Shown one piece after another: positions 26,160 through 34,427 of a DNA stretch of 64,000 nt. Every line of letters starts with the position of its first letter. Within the stretch, counting starts at the first letter, position 1. The stretch is from an uncultured Collinsella sp. Its GTDB lineage: Bacteria > Actinomycetota > Coriobacteriia > Coriobacteriales > Coriobacteriaceae. The notes beneath the pieces are model-generated. The model was given only the letters and a program-made list of their open reading frames with translations. It did no database searches and had not been told where the DNA came from. Both the position numbers and the translations under genes were made by a program. The stretch is from the NCBI GenBank assembly GCA_900544065.1, contig UQTR01000003.1, positions 1-64,000 on the forward strand, given 5' to 3'.

Positions 26160-26204
26160 GACAACAAGACCCTCCCCGGCATAGCCGAGGAGGGTCTTGT
26201 TGTC
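26160..26204 (-). terminator. Terminator of the folate/BirA-like operon
   Basis: A perfect 16-bp inverted repeat (26160-26175 with 26189-26204, core CAAGACCCTCC) lies 31 bases past the stop of the BirA-like gene. The T-rich end is short on the minus strand, so termination strength is uncertain. Confidence 0.7.
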
Positions 26205-26234
26205 ATCGTTGTCTTTGAGCGTGGGCGCCTCGCG

Positions 26235-26936
26235 CTACAGACCGCGAATGCGTACGGCCTCGGGCGGAAACTCCTGCTCTCCGGCATCGGTCTTGATGGT
26301 CGCGCGGCCCCAGATGTCCAGGCCCGCAAACACGCCGACCGCGAGCGGCAGGCCGTTGGGCGACACCGCCGCGACCTGACGACCCAGCAGCGGCACCATA
26401 TCAAAGTACTCGCCCAGCACCGGGGCCAGCGGACCGGCAGCGCCCTGTGGTGTGTTGGCGGCAACCGCCCAGGCGTCAACGCGAGCGAGCACCGCCGCGG
26501 CCAGTGCCTCAACCAGTACCTCGTCGGCCATATCCACGCCGAGCTCGCCCAGTGCCGCACGCTCGACATCCACCGTCACCGCGGCAAACATGCCCGCAGC
26601 ACCGGCACCGCCGTTGGCGGCGACGCGCGCGAGCGACGTCTCAAACGCAGGCGCGCCGCACACGATGTCACTCGGCCACTGGATGCCCACTTTGCCGGCA
26701 AGCCCCAGGCCCGGCGTTGCGGCCGTGCCCGCAAGCGCGTCCATCATGCCCATTGCAGCTACAAATGGCAGGCCGTGGAAGGCGTGCATGTTCACATCGG
26801 GGCGCACGACCAGCGAAAACGTCAGCGATGCATCGCCCGCGCTCCACGCGCACCAGCCCGCGGACATGCCCTCGCGGCCCGCGTCACGCGCCGCGTCGAG
26901 CTCGGTACCGGCGGCAACAGCATTCATCTCGATCAT
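26235..26936 (-). CDS. Biotin-protein ligase-like protein with degenerate active site
   Basis: The 233 residues follow the BirA catalytic-domain order: an N-terminal TELDAARDAGREG region, SLTFSLVVRP, GKVGIQWPSDIV, and a C-terminal GLDIWGRATIKTD plus EFPPEAVRIRGL. In active ligases these correspond to the GRGRxGR biotinyl-AMP loop and to KWPNDI. Here the loop reads AGREGMSAGW and the Asn of WPND is Ser, so catalysis is doubtful. The ATG directly follows the stop codon of the folP-folK gene, so the two are co-translated. It could be a divergent ligase or a pseudoenzyme with another role. No N-terminal repressor HTH is present. Confidence 0.55.
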   Translation of the reverse strand: MIEMNAVAAGTELDAARDAGREGMSAGWCAWSAGDASLTFSLVVRPDVNMHAFHGLPFVAAMGMMDALAGTAATPGLGLAGKVGIQWPSDIVCGAPAFETSLARVAANGGAGAAGMFAAVTVDVERAALGELGVDMADEVLVEALAAAVLARVDAWAVAANTPQGAAGPLAPVLGEYFDMVPLLGRQVAAVSPNGLPLAVGVFAGLDIWGRATIKTDAGEQEFPPEAVRIRGL

Positions 26937-28664
26937 CTACATACGCCCCAATTCGCCCACGATATGGCCCACGCGGTCCTCGGGCTCCTTGACCTCGACG
27001 CCGTTGTAGCGGAAGAACCGCGCCGGGTCGTGCATCAGATCCTCGAGTGGTACCAGCACAAAATCACGTTCGCCGATCAGCGGATGCGGCAGGCGCAGCT
27101 TCTTGCCGCCGTGGGTCTCGCCGTCCATCCACAGCAGGTCCAGGTCGATGGTGCGCGGGCCGTTTGCCTTGGCCTTTTTGGAACGGTCGCGGCCCAGCTC
27201 GGCCTCAATCTTCATGAGCTCGTCAAGCAGCACCAGCGGAGCCAGCTCAGTCTTGATCTCGATGACGGCGTTGGCAAACGCGTCCTGGCGTGTCTCGTAG
27301 GCCGGCTCGCTCTCGTAGATGCGCGAGCAGTTGGACACGCAGGTAAGCGGAATCTCGGCAATCATGTCGCGTGCGGCGCGGATGTTGTCGCAACGATGCC
27401 CCAGGTTGGAGCCCACGGCCACAAACGCACGGCGCGGCTGCGGCTTGGCGACAGCCCAGTAGCCGTTCAGGAACTGCGCAAAGCCGGTAACGTCGTGCAC
27501 GCGCACGATGTTGGCACCGGCCCGGATAGCGCCCAGGCACACGCCAAACGTGGCGGCATCGCGCGCGGTGGCCTCGGTCACGCCCGAGACGGCGCCCACA
27601 AAACGCTTGCGCGACACGGCGCACATGAGCGGGTAGCCCAGCGACGCCATTTTGGCGGTCTCGCGCTGGATGACGATGTCCTCGTTGGCCGTCTTGCCAA
27701 AGCCCGGGCCGGGATCGATGCAGATGCGGTCGCGCGACACGCCGGCATGGATGAGCGTGCGGGCCTGGTCGGACAGAAAGCCCATGACGCGGCGCATGAT
27801 GGGCGCCGAATCGGGCAGGGTAAAGCGTCGGAGCTGCGAGGTGGGCACATAAGCCTCCTCACGTCGGGCACTGCGGCGCATCATGGCCGCCAGGTGATCA
27901 TTGGGCTCCGGCGCGGGCTCAGGGGTCGCGGCGGCATCGGCGACAGGAGCGGCCTCTTCGGCGGCCGGCGTCTCCTGCTTCTGCTCGCCCGTGGGCTCGG
28001 GCGCGGGTTCCGGATCGCCAAACGGCAACGAGGGCTGCACCACGCCTCCCGGCAGTTTAGCCTCCGTCTTGGGCTCGCCCAGCAGCTTGCCACGGCGACG
28101 GCGGGCAGGCTTCTCGGCCTCGCGCGCAGCCTCGGCGGCCGCCTCGCGCGCCTTTTCGGCAACAAACGCCGCAGCCGAGGTATCGAGCTGCACCGTCGCA
28201 TGCGTGCGGGTGGGCGCCGCGACCTCGCCGGCGTGCATCACGATGACGCCGCAGGTGCTCGTCGCGACAAACTCGACCATCTTGGGATCGGTGAAGCCCG
28301 TCACGTCGTTGACGATCGAGGCGCCGCAGCGCACGGCCGCCTTGGCAACCGCCACGTGGCGCGTGTCGATCGAGACGATGGCGCCCTCTTTGGCCAGCGC
28401 GCGCACCACGGGCAGCACGCGGCGAGCCTCCTCGTCGGGGTTGACCGGGGTAAATCCGGGGCGCGTGGACTCGCCGCCCACGTCGATGATGTCGGCGCCG
28501 GCGTCGAGCATCGCCAAGCCGTACTCGATGGCGGCATCCGGGTCGAAGTGCTCCCCGCCGTCGCTAAACGAATCGGGCGTCACGTTGAGGACGCCCATGA
28601 TGCGCGGGCGGTCAAAGCTGAGCTCGTACTTTCCGCACCGCCATGTCTTGCTATCGTTCGCCAT
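26937..28664 (-). CDS. folPK: Bifunctional dihydropteroate synthase / HPPK with a low-complexity insertion
   Basis: The N-terminal part is dihydropteroate synthase (RIMGVLNVTPDSFSDGG; DVGGESTRPGF; IDPGPGFGKT; then SRKRFVGAVSG). The C-terminal 160 residues are 6-hydroxymethyl-dihydropterin pyrophosphokinase (AFVAVGSNLGHR; NGPRTIDLDLLWMDG; HPLIGERDFVLVPLEDL). The fusion joins two consecutive folate-synthesis steps. Within the synthase, between the VIVMHAG strand and the helix before the IDPGPGFGKT strand, there is an extra segment of about 100 residues. It is rich in Ala, Glu, Pro and Arg and looks disordered. The start at 28664 has AGGAGG six bases upstream; upstream in-frame ATGs are rejected. 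The BirA-like gene follows without a gap. Confidence 0.92.
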   Translation of the reverse strand: MANDSKTWRCGKYELSFDRPRIMGVLNVTPDSFSDGGEHFDPDAAIEYGLAMLDAGADIIDVGGESTRPGFTPVNPDEEARRVLPVVRALAKEGAIVSIDTRHVAVAKAAVRCGASIVNDVTGFTDPKMVEFVATSTCGVIVMHAGEVAAPTRTHATVQLDTSAAAFVAEKAREAAAEAAREAEKPARRRRGKLLGEPKTEAKLPGGVVQPSLPFGDPEPAPEPTGEQKQETPAAEEAAPVADAAATPEPAPEPNDHLAAMMRRSARREEAYVPTSQLRRFTLPDSAPIMRRVMGFLSDQARTLIHAGVSRDRICIDPGPGFGKTANEDIVIQRETAKMASLGYPLMCAVSRKRFVGAVSGVTEATARDAATFGVCLGAIRAGANIVRVHDVTGFAQFLNGYWAVAKPQPRRAFVAVGSNLGHRCDNIRAARDMIAEIPLTCVSNCSRIYESEPAYETRQDAFANAVIEIKTELAPLVLLDELMKIEAELGRDRSKKAKANGPRTIDLDLLWMDGETHGGKKLRLPHPLIGERDFVLVPLEDLMHDPARFFRYNGVEVKEPEDRVGHIVGELGRM

Positions 28665-28758
28665 GAACATCCTCCTAAAATGCCCGCGCCGCCGCGCTCG
28701 GGCGCAGGCGGCGGGGTCGCTTTGCAATTAGTCTTTCTATTGTATCCGCGCACACGGG

Positions 28759-29511
28759 CTAGAACGCAAACGCGGCCGCGATGTCGCAAGAAATCAGCAG
28801 GTCGGCATTTGCATCCTGATCGGTGGGAGCAAGATTGCAAATGGCCAGCGTATCGCCGGTAAAGTAGTGCGTAAGGCCCGCCGCCGGATACACCACGAGC
28901 GAGGTCCCGCCCACAATGAGGGCATCGGCCGCGGCGATGGCGGCGACGGCGCCGGTCAGCACATGCTCGTCGAGCGGCTCCTCGTAGAGCACCACATCGG
29001 GCTTAATGCGCCCGCCGCACGCAGGGCACACGGGCACACCCGCGGCGTCCTCATGCTCGCGCGAGCAAATCCACTCGGCGCTATAGACCGCGCCGCACGA
29101 CTGGCAAATGTTGCGATGGACCGATCCGTGCAGCTCGAACACGCGCTGTGAGCCGGCCATCTGATGCAGGCCGTCGATATTTTGTGTCACCACGGCATTT
29201 AGCTTACCGGCGCGCTCCAACTCGGCCAGCTTGGTGTGGCAGCGGTTGGGCTTGGCGCCAAGCGCAATCATCTTGGTTCGGTAAAAGTCGAAGAACTCCG
29301 CCGGATGTGTCGCGTAAAAGCTGTGCGACAGCATGGTCTCGGGCGGATAGGCAAACTGCTGGTGATACAGGCCGTCCACGCTGCGAAAATCGGGAATGCC
29401 GCTTGCCGTGGAAACACCAGCGCCGCCAAAGAACACCACGCGCTCGTGGGTATTGAACAGCTCCGCCAGCGCGGCGGAGGCCTGCTTGGGATCTGTTATC
29501 GCTTGCGTCAT
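28759..29511 (-). CDS. cobB: NAD-dependent protein deacylase, sirtuin family
   Basis: Sir2-type enzymes remove acyl groups from lysines using NAD. The 250 residues carry GAGVSTASGIPDFRS (NAD site, about 31-45), TQNIDGLHQMAG, and the catalytic His in FELHGSVHR. The Zn knuckle is CQSCGAVY with CPACGGRI, and GGTSLVVYPAAG follows, as in family members. The open frame extends upstream, but ATG 29511 has GGAGG nearby and fits the family length. It is divergent from xth across 114 bases. A 94-base gap separates it from folPK, and a shared transcript is possible. Confidence 0.92.
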   Translation of the reverse strand: MTQAITDPKQASAALAELFNTHERVVFFGGAGVSTASGIPDFRSVDGLYHQQFAYPPETMLSHSFYATHPAEFFDFYRTKMIALGAKPNRCHTKLAELERAGKLNAVVTQNIDGLHQMAGSQRVFELHGSVHRNICQSCGAVYSAEWICSREHEDAAGVPVCPACGGRIKPDVVLYEEPLDEHVLTGAVAAIAAADALIVGGTSLVVYPAAGLTHYFTGDTLAICNLAPTDQDANADLLISCDIAAAFAF

Positions 29512-29625
29512 GTTTGTCCTCCGTCCATGTTGGTCGGGGCGGCTGCGATTGCGCCGTCGCCCACGGAGCCCACCCCGCCCCTGTTGCGATAATCTTAAGC
29601 CTGCCAACCCCGTCGAAAGGACACC

Positions 29626-30444
29626 ATGCCTCAGACTTACACTTTCGCCTCGTGGAACGTCAACGGACTGCGCGCCGTGCTCAAAAAGGACCCGAGCTTT
29701 ATCCAGATCGCGCAAGAACTCGACGTCGATATCCTGGCGCTGCAAGAGACCAAGTTGCAAGAAGGCCAGGTCGATATTGACCTGCCCGGCTATCACCAAA
29801 CCTGGAGCTACGCCGAGCGTAAAGGCTATTCGGGCACTGCGGTCTTTAGCCGCCAGGAACCGCTGCGCGTGCTGCACGCCGACGCGCTGTTACCCTACGC
29901 CGGCGAGGACGAGGCGGCCGCACTCGTCACCCAAGCCGTAACCGAGGGCCGCGTCTGCGCGCTGGAGTTCGACAAGTTCTGGTTTGTGGATGTCTACACT
30001 CCCAACGCGCAAAACGAACTCGCCCGCATCGACGTGCGCATGGCCTGGGACGATGCTTACCGCAGCTTTTTGAACGCGCTCGAGCGCGAGACCGGCAAAC
30101 CCGTCGTGACCTGCGGCGACTTTAACGTGGCGCACGAGGAGATCGACCTTAAGAACCCCAAGTCCAACCGCGGCAACGCCGGCTTTTCGGACGAGGAGCG
30201 CGGCAAGTTTACCGAGCTGCTCAACGCCGGCCTTACCGATACCTGGCGCGCGGCAAATCCGGACGTCGAGGGCGTCTACAGCTGGTGGAGCTACCGCTTT
30301 AATGCCCGCAAGAACAACGCCGGTTGGCGCATCGACTACTTCCTGGTAAGCGACGCAATCGCCGGCAACGTGCGCGACACGGGCATCCGCGGCGACATCT
30401 TTGGCAGCGACCACTGCCCCGTCACCCTCACCCTAGAGCTCTAG
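29626..30444 (+). CDS. xth: Exodeoxyribonuclease III / AP endonuclease
   Basis: This is a DNA base-excision repair enzyme that cuts at abasic sites and trims 3' ends. The 272 residues are full length. The metal and catalytic residues lie in FASWNVNGLRA (N7), LQETKLQEG (E), GDFNVAHEEIDL (D, N) and the terminal GSDHCPVTLTLEL (D-H pair). The stretch YSWWSYRFNARKNNAGWRID is typical of the ExoA/Xth branch. GAAAGGACACC precedes the ATG. A GATAAT hexamer at 29588-29593 is a likely -10 in the divergent region with cobB. A hairpin terminator follows at 30585. Confidence 0.95.
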   Translation: MPQTYTFASWNVNGLRAVLKKDPSFIQIAQELDVDILALQETKLQEGQVDIDLPGYHQTWSYAERKGYSGTAVFSRQEPLRVLHADALLPYAGEDEAAALVTQAVTEGRVCALEFDKFWFVDVYTPNAQNELARIDVRMAWDDAYRSFLNALERETGKPVVTCGDFNVAHEEIDLKNPKSNRGNAGFSDEERGKFTELLNAGLTDTWRAANPDVEGVYSWWSYRFNARKNNAGWRIDYFLVSDAIAGNVRDTGIRGDIFGSDHCPVTLTLEL

Positions 30445-30979
30445 CCCCAACTGATCTCCTGGGGACGGAGGAAAAGGGACCATTTTCACCTCGCGAGGGC
30501 ATCCACGCGGCCCGCTTTCCACGAAACTGGCCCATCTACTACGTTTAAGCCACTACCCTCAACCACAGCGAACAACGCAAAAAGAAAACCGCAGGTAGAA
30601 AGCCTGCGGTTTTTCATAAAACGCGGTTGTGCTTGGGGGTGTCGGGCCAAACGTAGTAGATGGGCCGATTTCATGGCGGGCGGGTTCAGCTGATCCCCCG
30701 GGGACGTCTGGGGACGGAAAGAAAACGGATCAGCTTGGCTCTTGAGGGCCACGATGCCCGTCATATCAACCGGCCATTTCAAAACTATGCCGGTTTACGG
30801 GGCTAAATCGCGAACCCCCAACCACACGCAATTCCGAAATAATAAAACCGCAGGTAAACGGCTTGCTCTATTTCGAAAAAAGCCGGTATGGTCGGCCTGC
30901 GCCAATCTAGCCCCGTAAACCGGCATAGTTTTGAAATGGCACTTCGACAGTATTGATTCCCACTCCGGCGCAACCAGCC
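30445..30979. repeat. Intergenic repeat island with two nested palindromic elements
   Basis: No gene is present. Element 1 has perfect 18-bp arms at 30529-30546 and 30649-30666 (GGCCCATCTACTACGTTT and its complement) around the xth terminator. Element 2 has perfect 32-bp arms at 30774-30805 and 30908-30939 around about 100 bp of AT-richer sequence. Copies of a GGGGACGG motif lie between them (around 30462 and 30699-30717). No target duplication is evident at either element. Confidence 0.85.
30585..30616 (+). terminator. Terminator downstream of xth
   Basis: An 11-bp stem (AAAACCGCAGG with CCTGCGGTTTT) has a 7-base loop and is followed by TTC. The A/T flanks on both sides would allow bidirectional use. 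Confidence 0.85.
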
Positions 30980-31693
30980 CTACAGCCCGTATTTCACGAC
31001 GACTCGGTTGATGCGGCGACACCAGGGCTTGTACAGGGCGGCCAAAAACACGCAGGTCGCGAGTCCGTGCGTGATATCGAACAGTACGGCGGTAGCAAGA
31101 CGCGCCACGGCGCCCGCCCACGTGAGCGGTTGAACAAAACCGATAATGTCATACGCGTTGATCACCACGCCGTACAGCAGACCCGAAGCAAAGCCGTACG
31201 CCATCAGCGCCGGCATGCGCACGGTGCCGTCGGCACGGTCGAACGCACCCGCATACGCCAGCGCACCGCCAACGTATCCCACGAGCCCCCAGGCATACAT
31301 CTGCCACGGCGTCCACATGCCCTGTCCAAAAAAGAAATTGCTGGTCAGCGCCGCCAGCGCGCCAACCATAAAACCATTGCGGCAACCAAGCGTCGCCCCC
31401 GCGATAATGGCGATGGCGCTCACCGGTTTAAAGTCGGGAATGGGGCCAAACAAGATGCGCCCCGCCGCGGCCAACGCCGCCAGAACCAGCGTTGGCATAA
31501 TCTGGCGCAGACCCGGTCGCGACGCCTCGTAGCCCGCAAAGAACAGCGCAAGCACCAGTGCCACCACGACAAGCATGGCAAGCGCCGCCTGCTCAACGCC
31601 CGCCAGCAACGCCGCAGCCATCACGGCTGGCACCGCCAGCAGAAGCGGGATCTCCAGTTTTGCGAGCGGGCGCGCGACGCGATAATCCGTCAT
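30980..31693 (-). CDS. ECF transporter substrate-binding (S) component
   Basis: This is a membrane protein of 237 residues with about six hydrophobic helices. The conserved central stretch GRILFGPIPDFKPVSAIAII followed by a TSNFFFGQGMWTPWQM loop is typical of ECF S components. The related group I recall binds cobalamin- or queuosine-type vitamins, but the ligand cannot be assigned here. The ATG at 31693 lies four bases after the stop of the fused EcfA gene. The T, A and S genes thus form one tight operon (34228 to 30980) encoding a complete dedicated transporter. Confidence 0.8.
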   Translation of the reverse strand: MTDYRVARPLAKLEIPLLLAVPAVMAAALLAGVEQAALAMLVVVALVLALFFAGYEASRPGLRQIMPTLVLAALAAAGRILFGPIPDFKPVSAIAIIAGATLGCRNGFMVGALAALTSNFFFGQGMWTPWQMYAWGLVGYVGGALAYAGAFDRADGTVRMPALMAYGFASGLLYGVVINAYDIIGFVQPLTWAGAVARLATAVLFDITHGLATCVFLAALYKPWCRRINRVVVKYGL

Positions 31694-31697
31694 CCCA

Positions 31698-33341
31698 TCA
31701 CGCCCTATAAAACACGTTGTCGGCAAAGAAGTCGGCCGGCGGCTCCATGCAGGCAATCTCACCGTCGAACATCATGGCAACGCCATCGGCAACCTGCTCG
31801 GCAAAATCCAAATCGTGCGTGGCCATGATGACGGTGCCACCAACCTTCGCATGGTCACGCAGGGCGCGAGCGATGATGCGGCGGCTGAACAGGTCTAGAC
31901 CCTTGGTGGGCTCATCGAGCAATAGCAGTTCGGGGCCGATTAGCAGCAGTTTTGCCAATGCAAGCAGTTGACGCTGTCCGCCCGAAAGATCGTAGGGGTG
32001 GCGCCCATCCAGACCCGACAGCCCCAAGCTCGCCGCACGCTCCCGCGCCAAGTTCTCGTCATATCCGCAGGTCGAGGCCCATTCCATCAGCTCATCGCGA
32101 ACCGTCTCGGCAACCAACAATGCTTTGGGGTTCTGAGGCAGCAGCGCCGCCGAGGCCGCTCCGCGCACCATGCGGCCGCGCTGCAGCTTGGCGGTCTTCG
32201 CCAGCACCGAGAGCATCGTCGACTTACCGCATCCGTTGCCGCCCACGATCGCATGCACCGCACCGGCCGAAAACGCCACGTCGAGACCGCGCAGCACCCA
32301 ACCGCCCGCGCGATCGTAGCGAAACCAGCTCCCTGCCAGGGTGGTAGCCGACCCAGCGTGCATTTTTTGGAGTATTCTGCTTCCATCCGTGCGCGGGAAG
32401 GCTTCCGAGCCGTTCTCGAGCGACGCTTGCGCCACAAATTCGGACGATTTGTCCAATTCCGAACTTTTTTTCGCGCTCGATACGTCCCCGGGCGGCTCCA
32501 GAGAGTCCAAATTGTCCTCACGCCTGCTGAATACTCCGTTTTTTGCACATCGGATGGCACCCCACCCCAACATGTCATCGGAAAACAGCGATTCTCGGCG
32601 TCCCAAAGAAGCCATATCCGCCACCTCGCGCACGCGACCGTCCTCAATCCGGTACGCACACGTCGCGTATTCGAGCATTGGGCGCGGCTGATGCGTCGCC
32701 ACAACAACCGTGCAGCCCAGCTCGCGATTCACACGAAACAGCGCGTGCAGGAAATTCTTCTCGGCAACGGGATCGAGCTGAGACGTGGGCTCGTCGAGCA
32801 GCAGCACGCGCGGGCGCAGCGCCAGAACGGCCGCCAACGACAGCAACTGTTTGCGACCACCCGAAAGCGTGTCAGTATCGCGGTGAAGCCAATCCTCCAG
32901 CCCGAAGAAATAGCTGGTCTCGGCTACGCGACGGCGCATCTCGTCGCGCGACATGCCTAGGTTTTCCAGGCCAAACGCCATCTCGTGCCACACGGTTTCG
33001 CACACGATCTGGTTCTCGGGGTCCTGAAACACATAGCCCACGCGCTCCGCAGACGCGCGCACGTCCATGTCGGCAACGTTCTCGCCCAGCACGCGCGCAT
33101 CACCAGTGCGCTCGCCCGCCGGAGCGATCTCGGGCTTGAGCAGCGACAGCAGCGTCGACTTACCCGAACCGGTACCGCCAACAAGCAGCACAAATGCACC
33201 TTGGGGAACACGCCAATCAAGCCCCTCGAGCACCGGTGCCTCGGCCTCGGGATAGGCAAAACTAAGGCCCTGCACCTCAATCGCCGGAATATCCGGGCCG
33301 CACGCCGTGCCCGACACCGGGCCCCTATCCAACCGAGCCAT
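31698..33341 (-). CDS. Fused ECF transporter ATPase (EcfA1-EcfA2)
   Basis: Two ABC ATPase domains are in one 547-residue chain and power vitamin or metal uptake with EcfT and the S component. Domain 1 (about 20-270) has Walker A GGTGSGKST, Q-loop FQDPENQ, signature LSGGRKQLL and Walker B VLLLDEPTSQLD. Domain 2 (about 340-545) has GGNGCGKST, LPQNPKALL, LSGGQRQLL and LLLLDEPTKGLD. The linker (about 265-330) is Ser/Glu-rich and its DNA (32359-32547) carries a repeat-like palindrome. The start ATG overlaps the ecfT stop by one base. Confidence 0.9.
   Translation of the reverse strand: MARLDRGPVSGTACGPDIPAIEVQGLSFAYPEAEAPVLEGLDWRVPQGAFVLLVGGTGSGKSTLLSLLKPEIAPAGERTGDARVLGENVADMDVRASAERVGYVFQDPENQIVCETVWHEMAFGLENLGMSRDEMRRRVAETSYFFGLEDWLHRDTDTLSGGRKQLLSLAAVLALRPRVLLLDEPTSQLDPVAEKNFLHALFRVNRELGCTVVVATHQPRPMLEYATCAYRIEDGRVREVADMASLGRRESLFSDDMLGWGAIRCAKNGVFSRREDNLDSLEPPGDVSSAKKSSELDKSSEFVAQASLENGSEAFPRTDGSRILQKMHAGSATTLAGSWFRYDRAGGWVLRGLDVAFSAGAVHAIVGGNGCGKSTMLSVLAKTAKLQRGRMVRGAASAALLPQNPKALLVAETVRDELMEWASTCGYDENLARERAASLGLSGLDGRHPYDLSGGQRQLLALAKLLLIGPELLLLDEPTKGLDLFSRRIIARALRDHAKVGGTVIMATHDLDFAEQVADGVAMMFDGEIACMEPPADFFADNVFYRA
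32359..32547. repeat. Palindromic element inside the ecfA linker coding sequence
   Basis: GGAGTATTC at 32369-32377 and GAATACTCC at 32529-32537 are complementary. Similar T-runs and TGCA lie outside both. The segment is 189 bp, a multiple of three, and codes for the poorly conserved linker between the two ATPase domains. It looks like a repeat that was inserted in frame. Confidence 0.45.
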
Positions 33342-34228
33342 CAGCCAAACCTCTTCTCATCAATCGCGTGTAACGCGCAAGGCAGCACCATCCAGGCAGC
33401 GTACACGACATAGCCCGGCCACGGCGCCGGCACCGAGAGCTGCGGATAAAACGAATACTGCGTCGTCGCGGTCCACGCCACTGCCACCGTGACCACGCCA
33501 AACAGCGCAAGCCCAACCAGCGCAGCAACGTCGCTGCGCCCCAGTCGATACCTCGCATACGTCGTACGACGCGTCGCGGCACCCCACCCGCGCGAGCGCA
33601 TGGCGTCCGCGCGCTCCAGCGAATCTTCCAGGCCCCAGCCCATCAACACGCTCGACGCCCGCAAGCGCGAGCGCACGGGGTCGGCCGGCGCGCGGCCCGG
33701 CACATCAATCGCATCCTGCACCGCCAACACCGTACGACCGCGGCGCAAAAACTGCGGGATAAGCCTCATGCACATCGAGATCATGAGCGCAATCACCGGT
33801 GCAGCATTGCCCAGCAGCGCGAGCACCTTGTCGTATTCGAGCATCGACGCCGCCGCCTCAAACCACAGCACGCTCGCCACAAACAGCCCGCCCATGCACA
33901 GGCCGTATACCATGCTCTCCAGATACACCGCGCGCATGCCAATACGGAACAGCTCCGTCGAGCCCGAGGCGCTAAACAGCGGATTGAGCACCGCGACGAT
34001 CAAAATCACCGGCAGCTGCCAGCGGAGCGCGCCCAGCGTGCGGGCAGCCCCACGCGTCGCAAATCCATACGCCAGCCCGCCCGCAAGTGACAGCGCAATC
34101 AGTACCGGCTGCATCGAGAACATAGTGAGCCCCAGCGTCAGCACTATATAGAGTGCCGGCACAGCCGGATGCGACATCGAGAATGCCGCGACGGGCTCGC
34201 CGCCAAACTCCTCTCGTATGTTGTCCAC
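33341..34228 (-). CDS. ecfT: ECF transporter transmembrane (T) component
   Basis: This membrane scaffold couples the EcfA ATPases to the S component. It has about 295 residues with hydrophobic helices at both ends. The cytoplasmic region carries the two coupling signatures in AIDVPGRA and AMRSRGWG; the second is the Ala-Arg-Gly type helix cap of EcfT. The open frame extends upstream of 34228, but the upstream part is not family-like. GTG 34228 (VDNIREEFGG) is the best start. The first gene of the ECF operon, it is divergent from glmU across about 200 bases. Confidence 0.82.
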   Translation of the reverse strand: MDNIREEFGGEPVAAFSMSHPAVPALYIVLTLGLTMFSMQPVLIALSLAGGLAYGFATRGAARTLGALRWQLPVILIVAVLNPLFSASGSTELFRIGMRAVYLESMVYGLCMGGLFVASVLWFEAAASMLEYDKVLALLGNAAPVIALMISMCMRLIPQFLRRGRTVLAVQDAIDVPGRAPADPVRSRLRASSVLMGWGLEDSLERADAMRSRGWGAATRRTTYARYRLGRSDVAALVGLALFGVVTVAVAWTATTQYSFYPQLSVPAPWPGYVVYAAWMVLPCALHAIDEKRFG

Positions 34229-34427
34229 GGGCACCCCCGTCCCCTCGCTCAAACAACAGCTCCGCAGCACCGCCAACGTCGCACGCAAGCAGTGCAAACG
34301 CCACGCCGGCGGCGCAAGCCTCAACCGCCGCAAACCAATCGTTACGCGCTCGTCATATGCCTGCGGTATCATATTGCGCCGTGTATCGTTTCCAAACACA
34401 CGTCTCTATAACGTAACAGGAGATCAC

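Noticed and set aside
26127..28862. A 911-codon plus-strand open frame opposite the folate and BirA-like genes
   Set aside because: The His/Arg/Gly/Ala-rich translation lacks domains, and the minus-strand folPK motifs are unmistakable.
30795..31121. A 108-codon minus-strand open frame in the repeat island
   Set aside because: It runs through the inverted repeats and into the S-component gene in another frame, with no domain or ribosome site.
34229..34427. Riboswitch upstream of the ECF operon or glmU
   Set aside because: No B12, glmS, TPP or other riboswitch core was recognised by eye in the divergent region.
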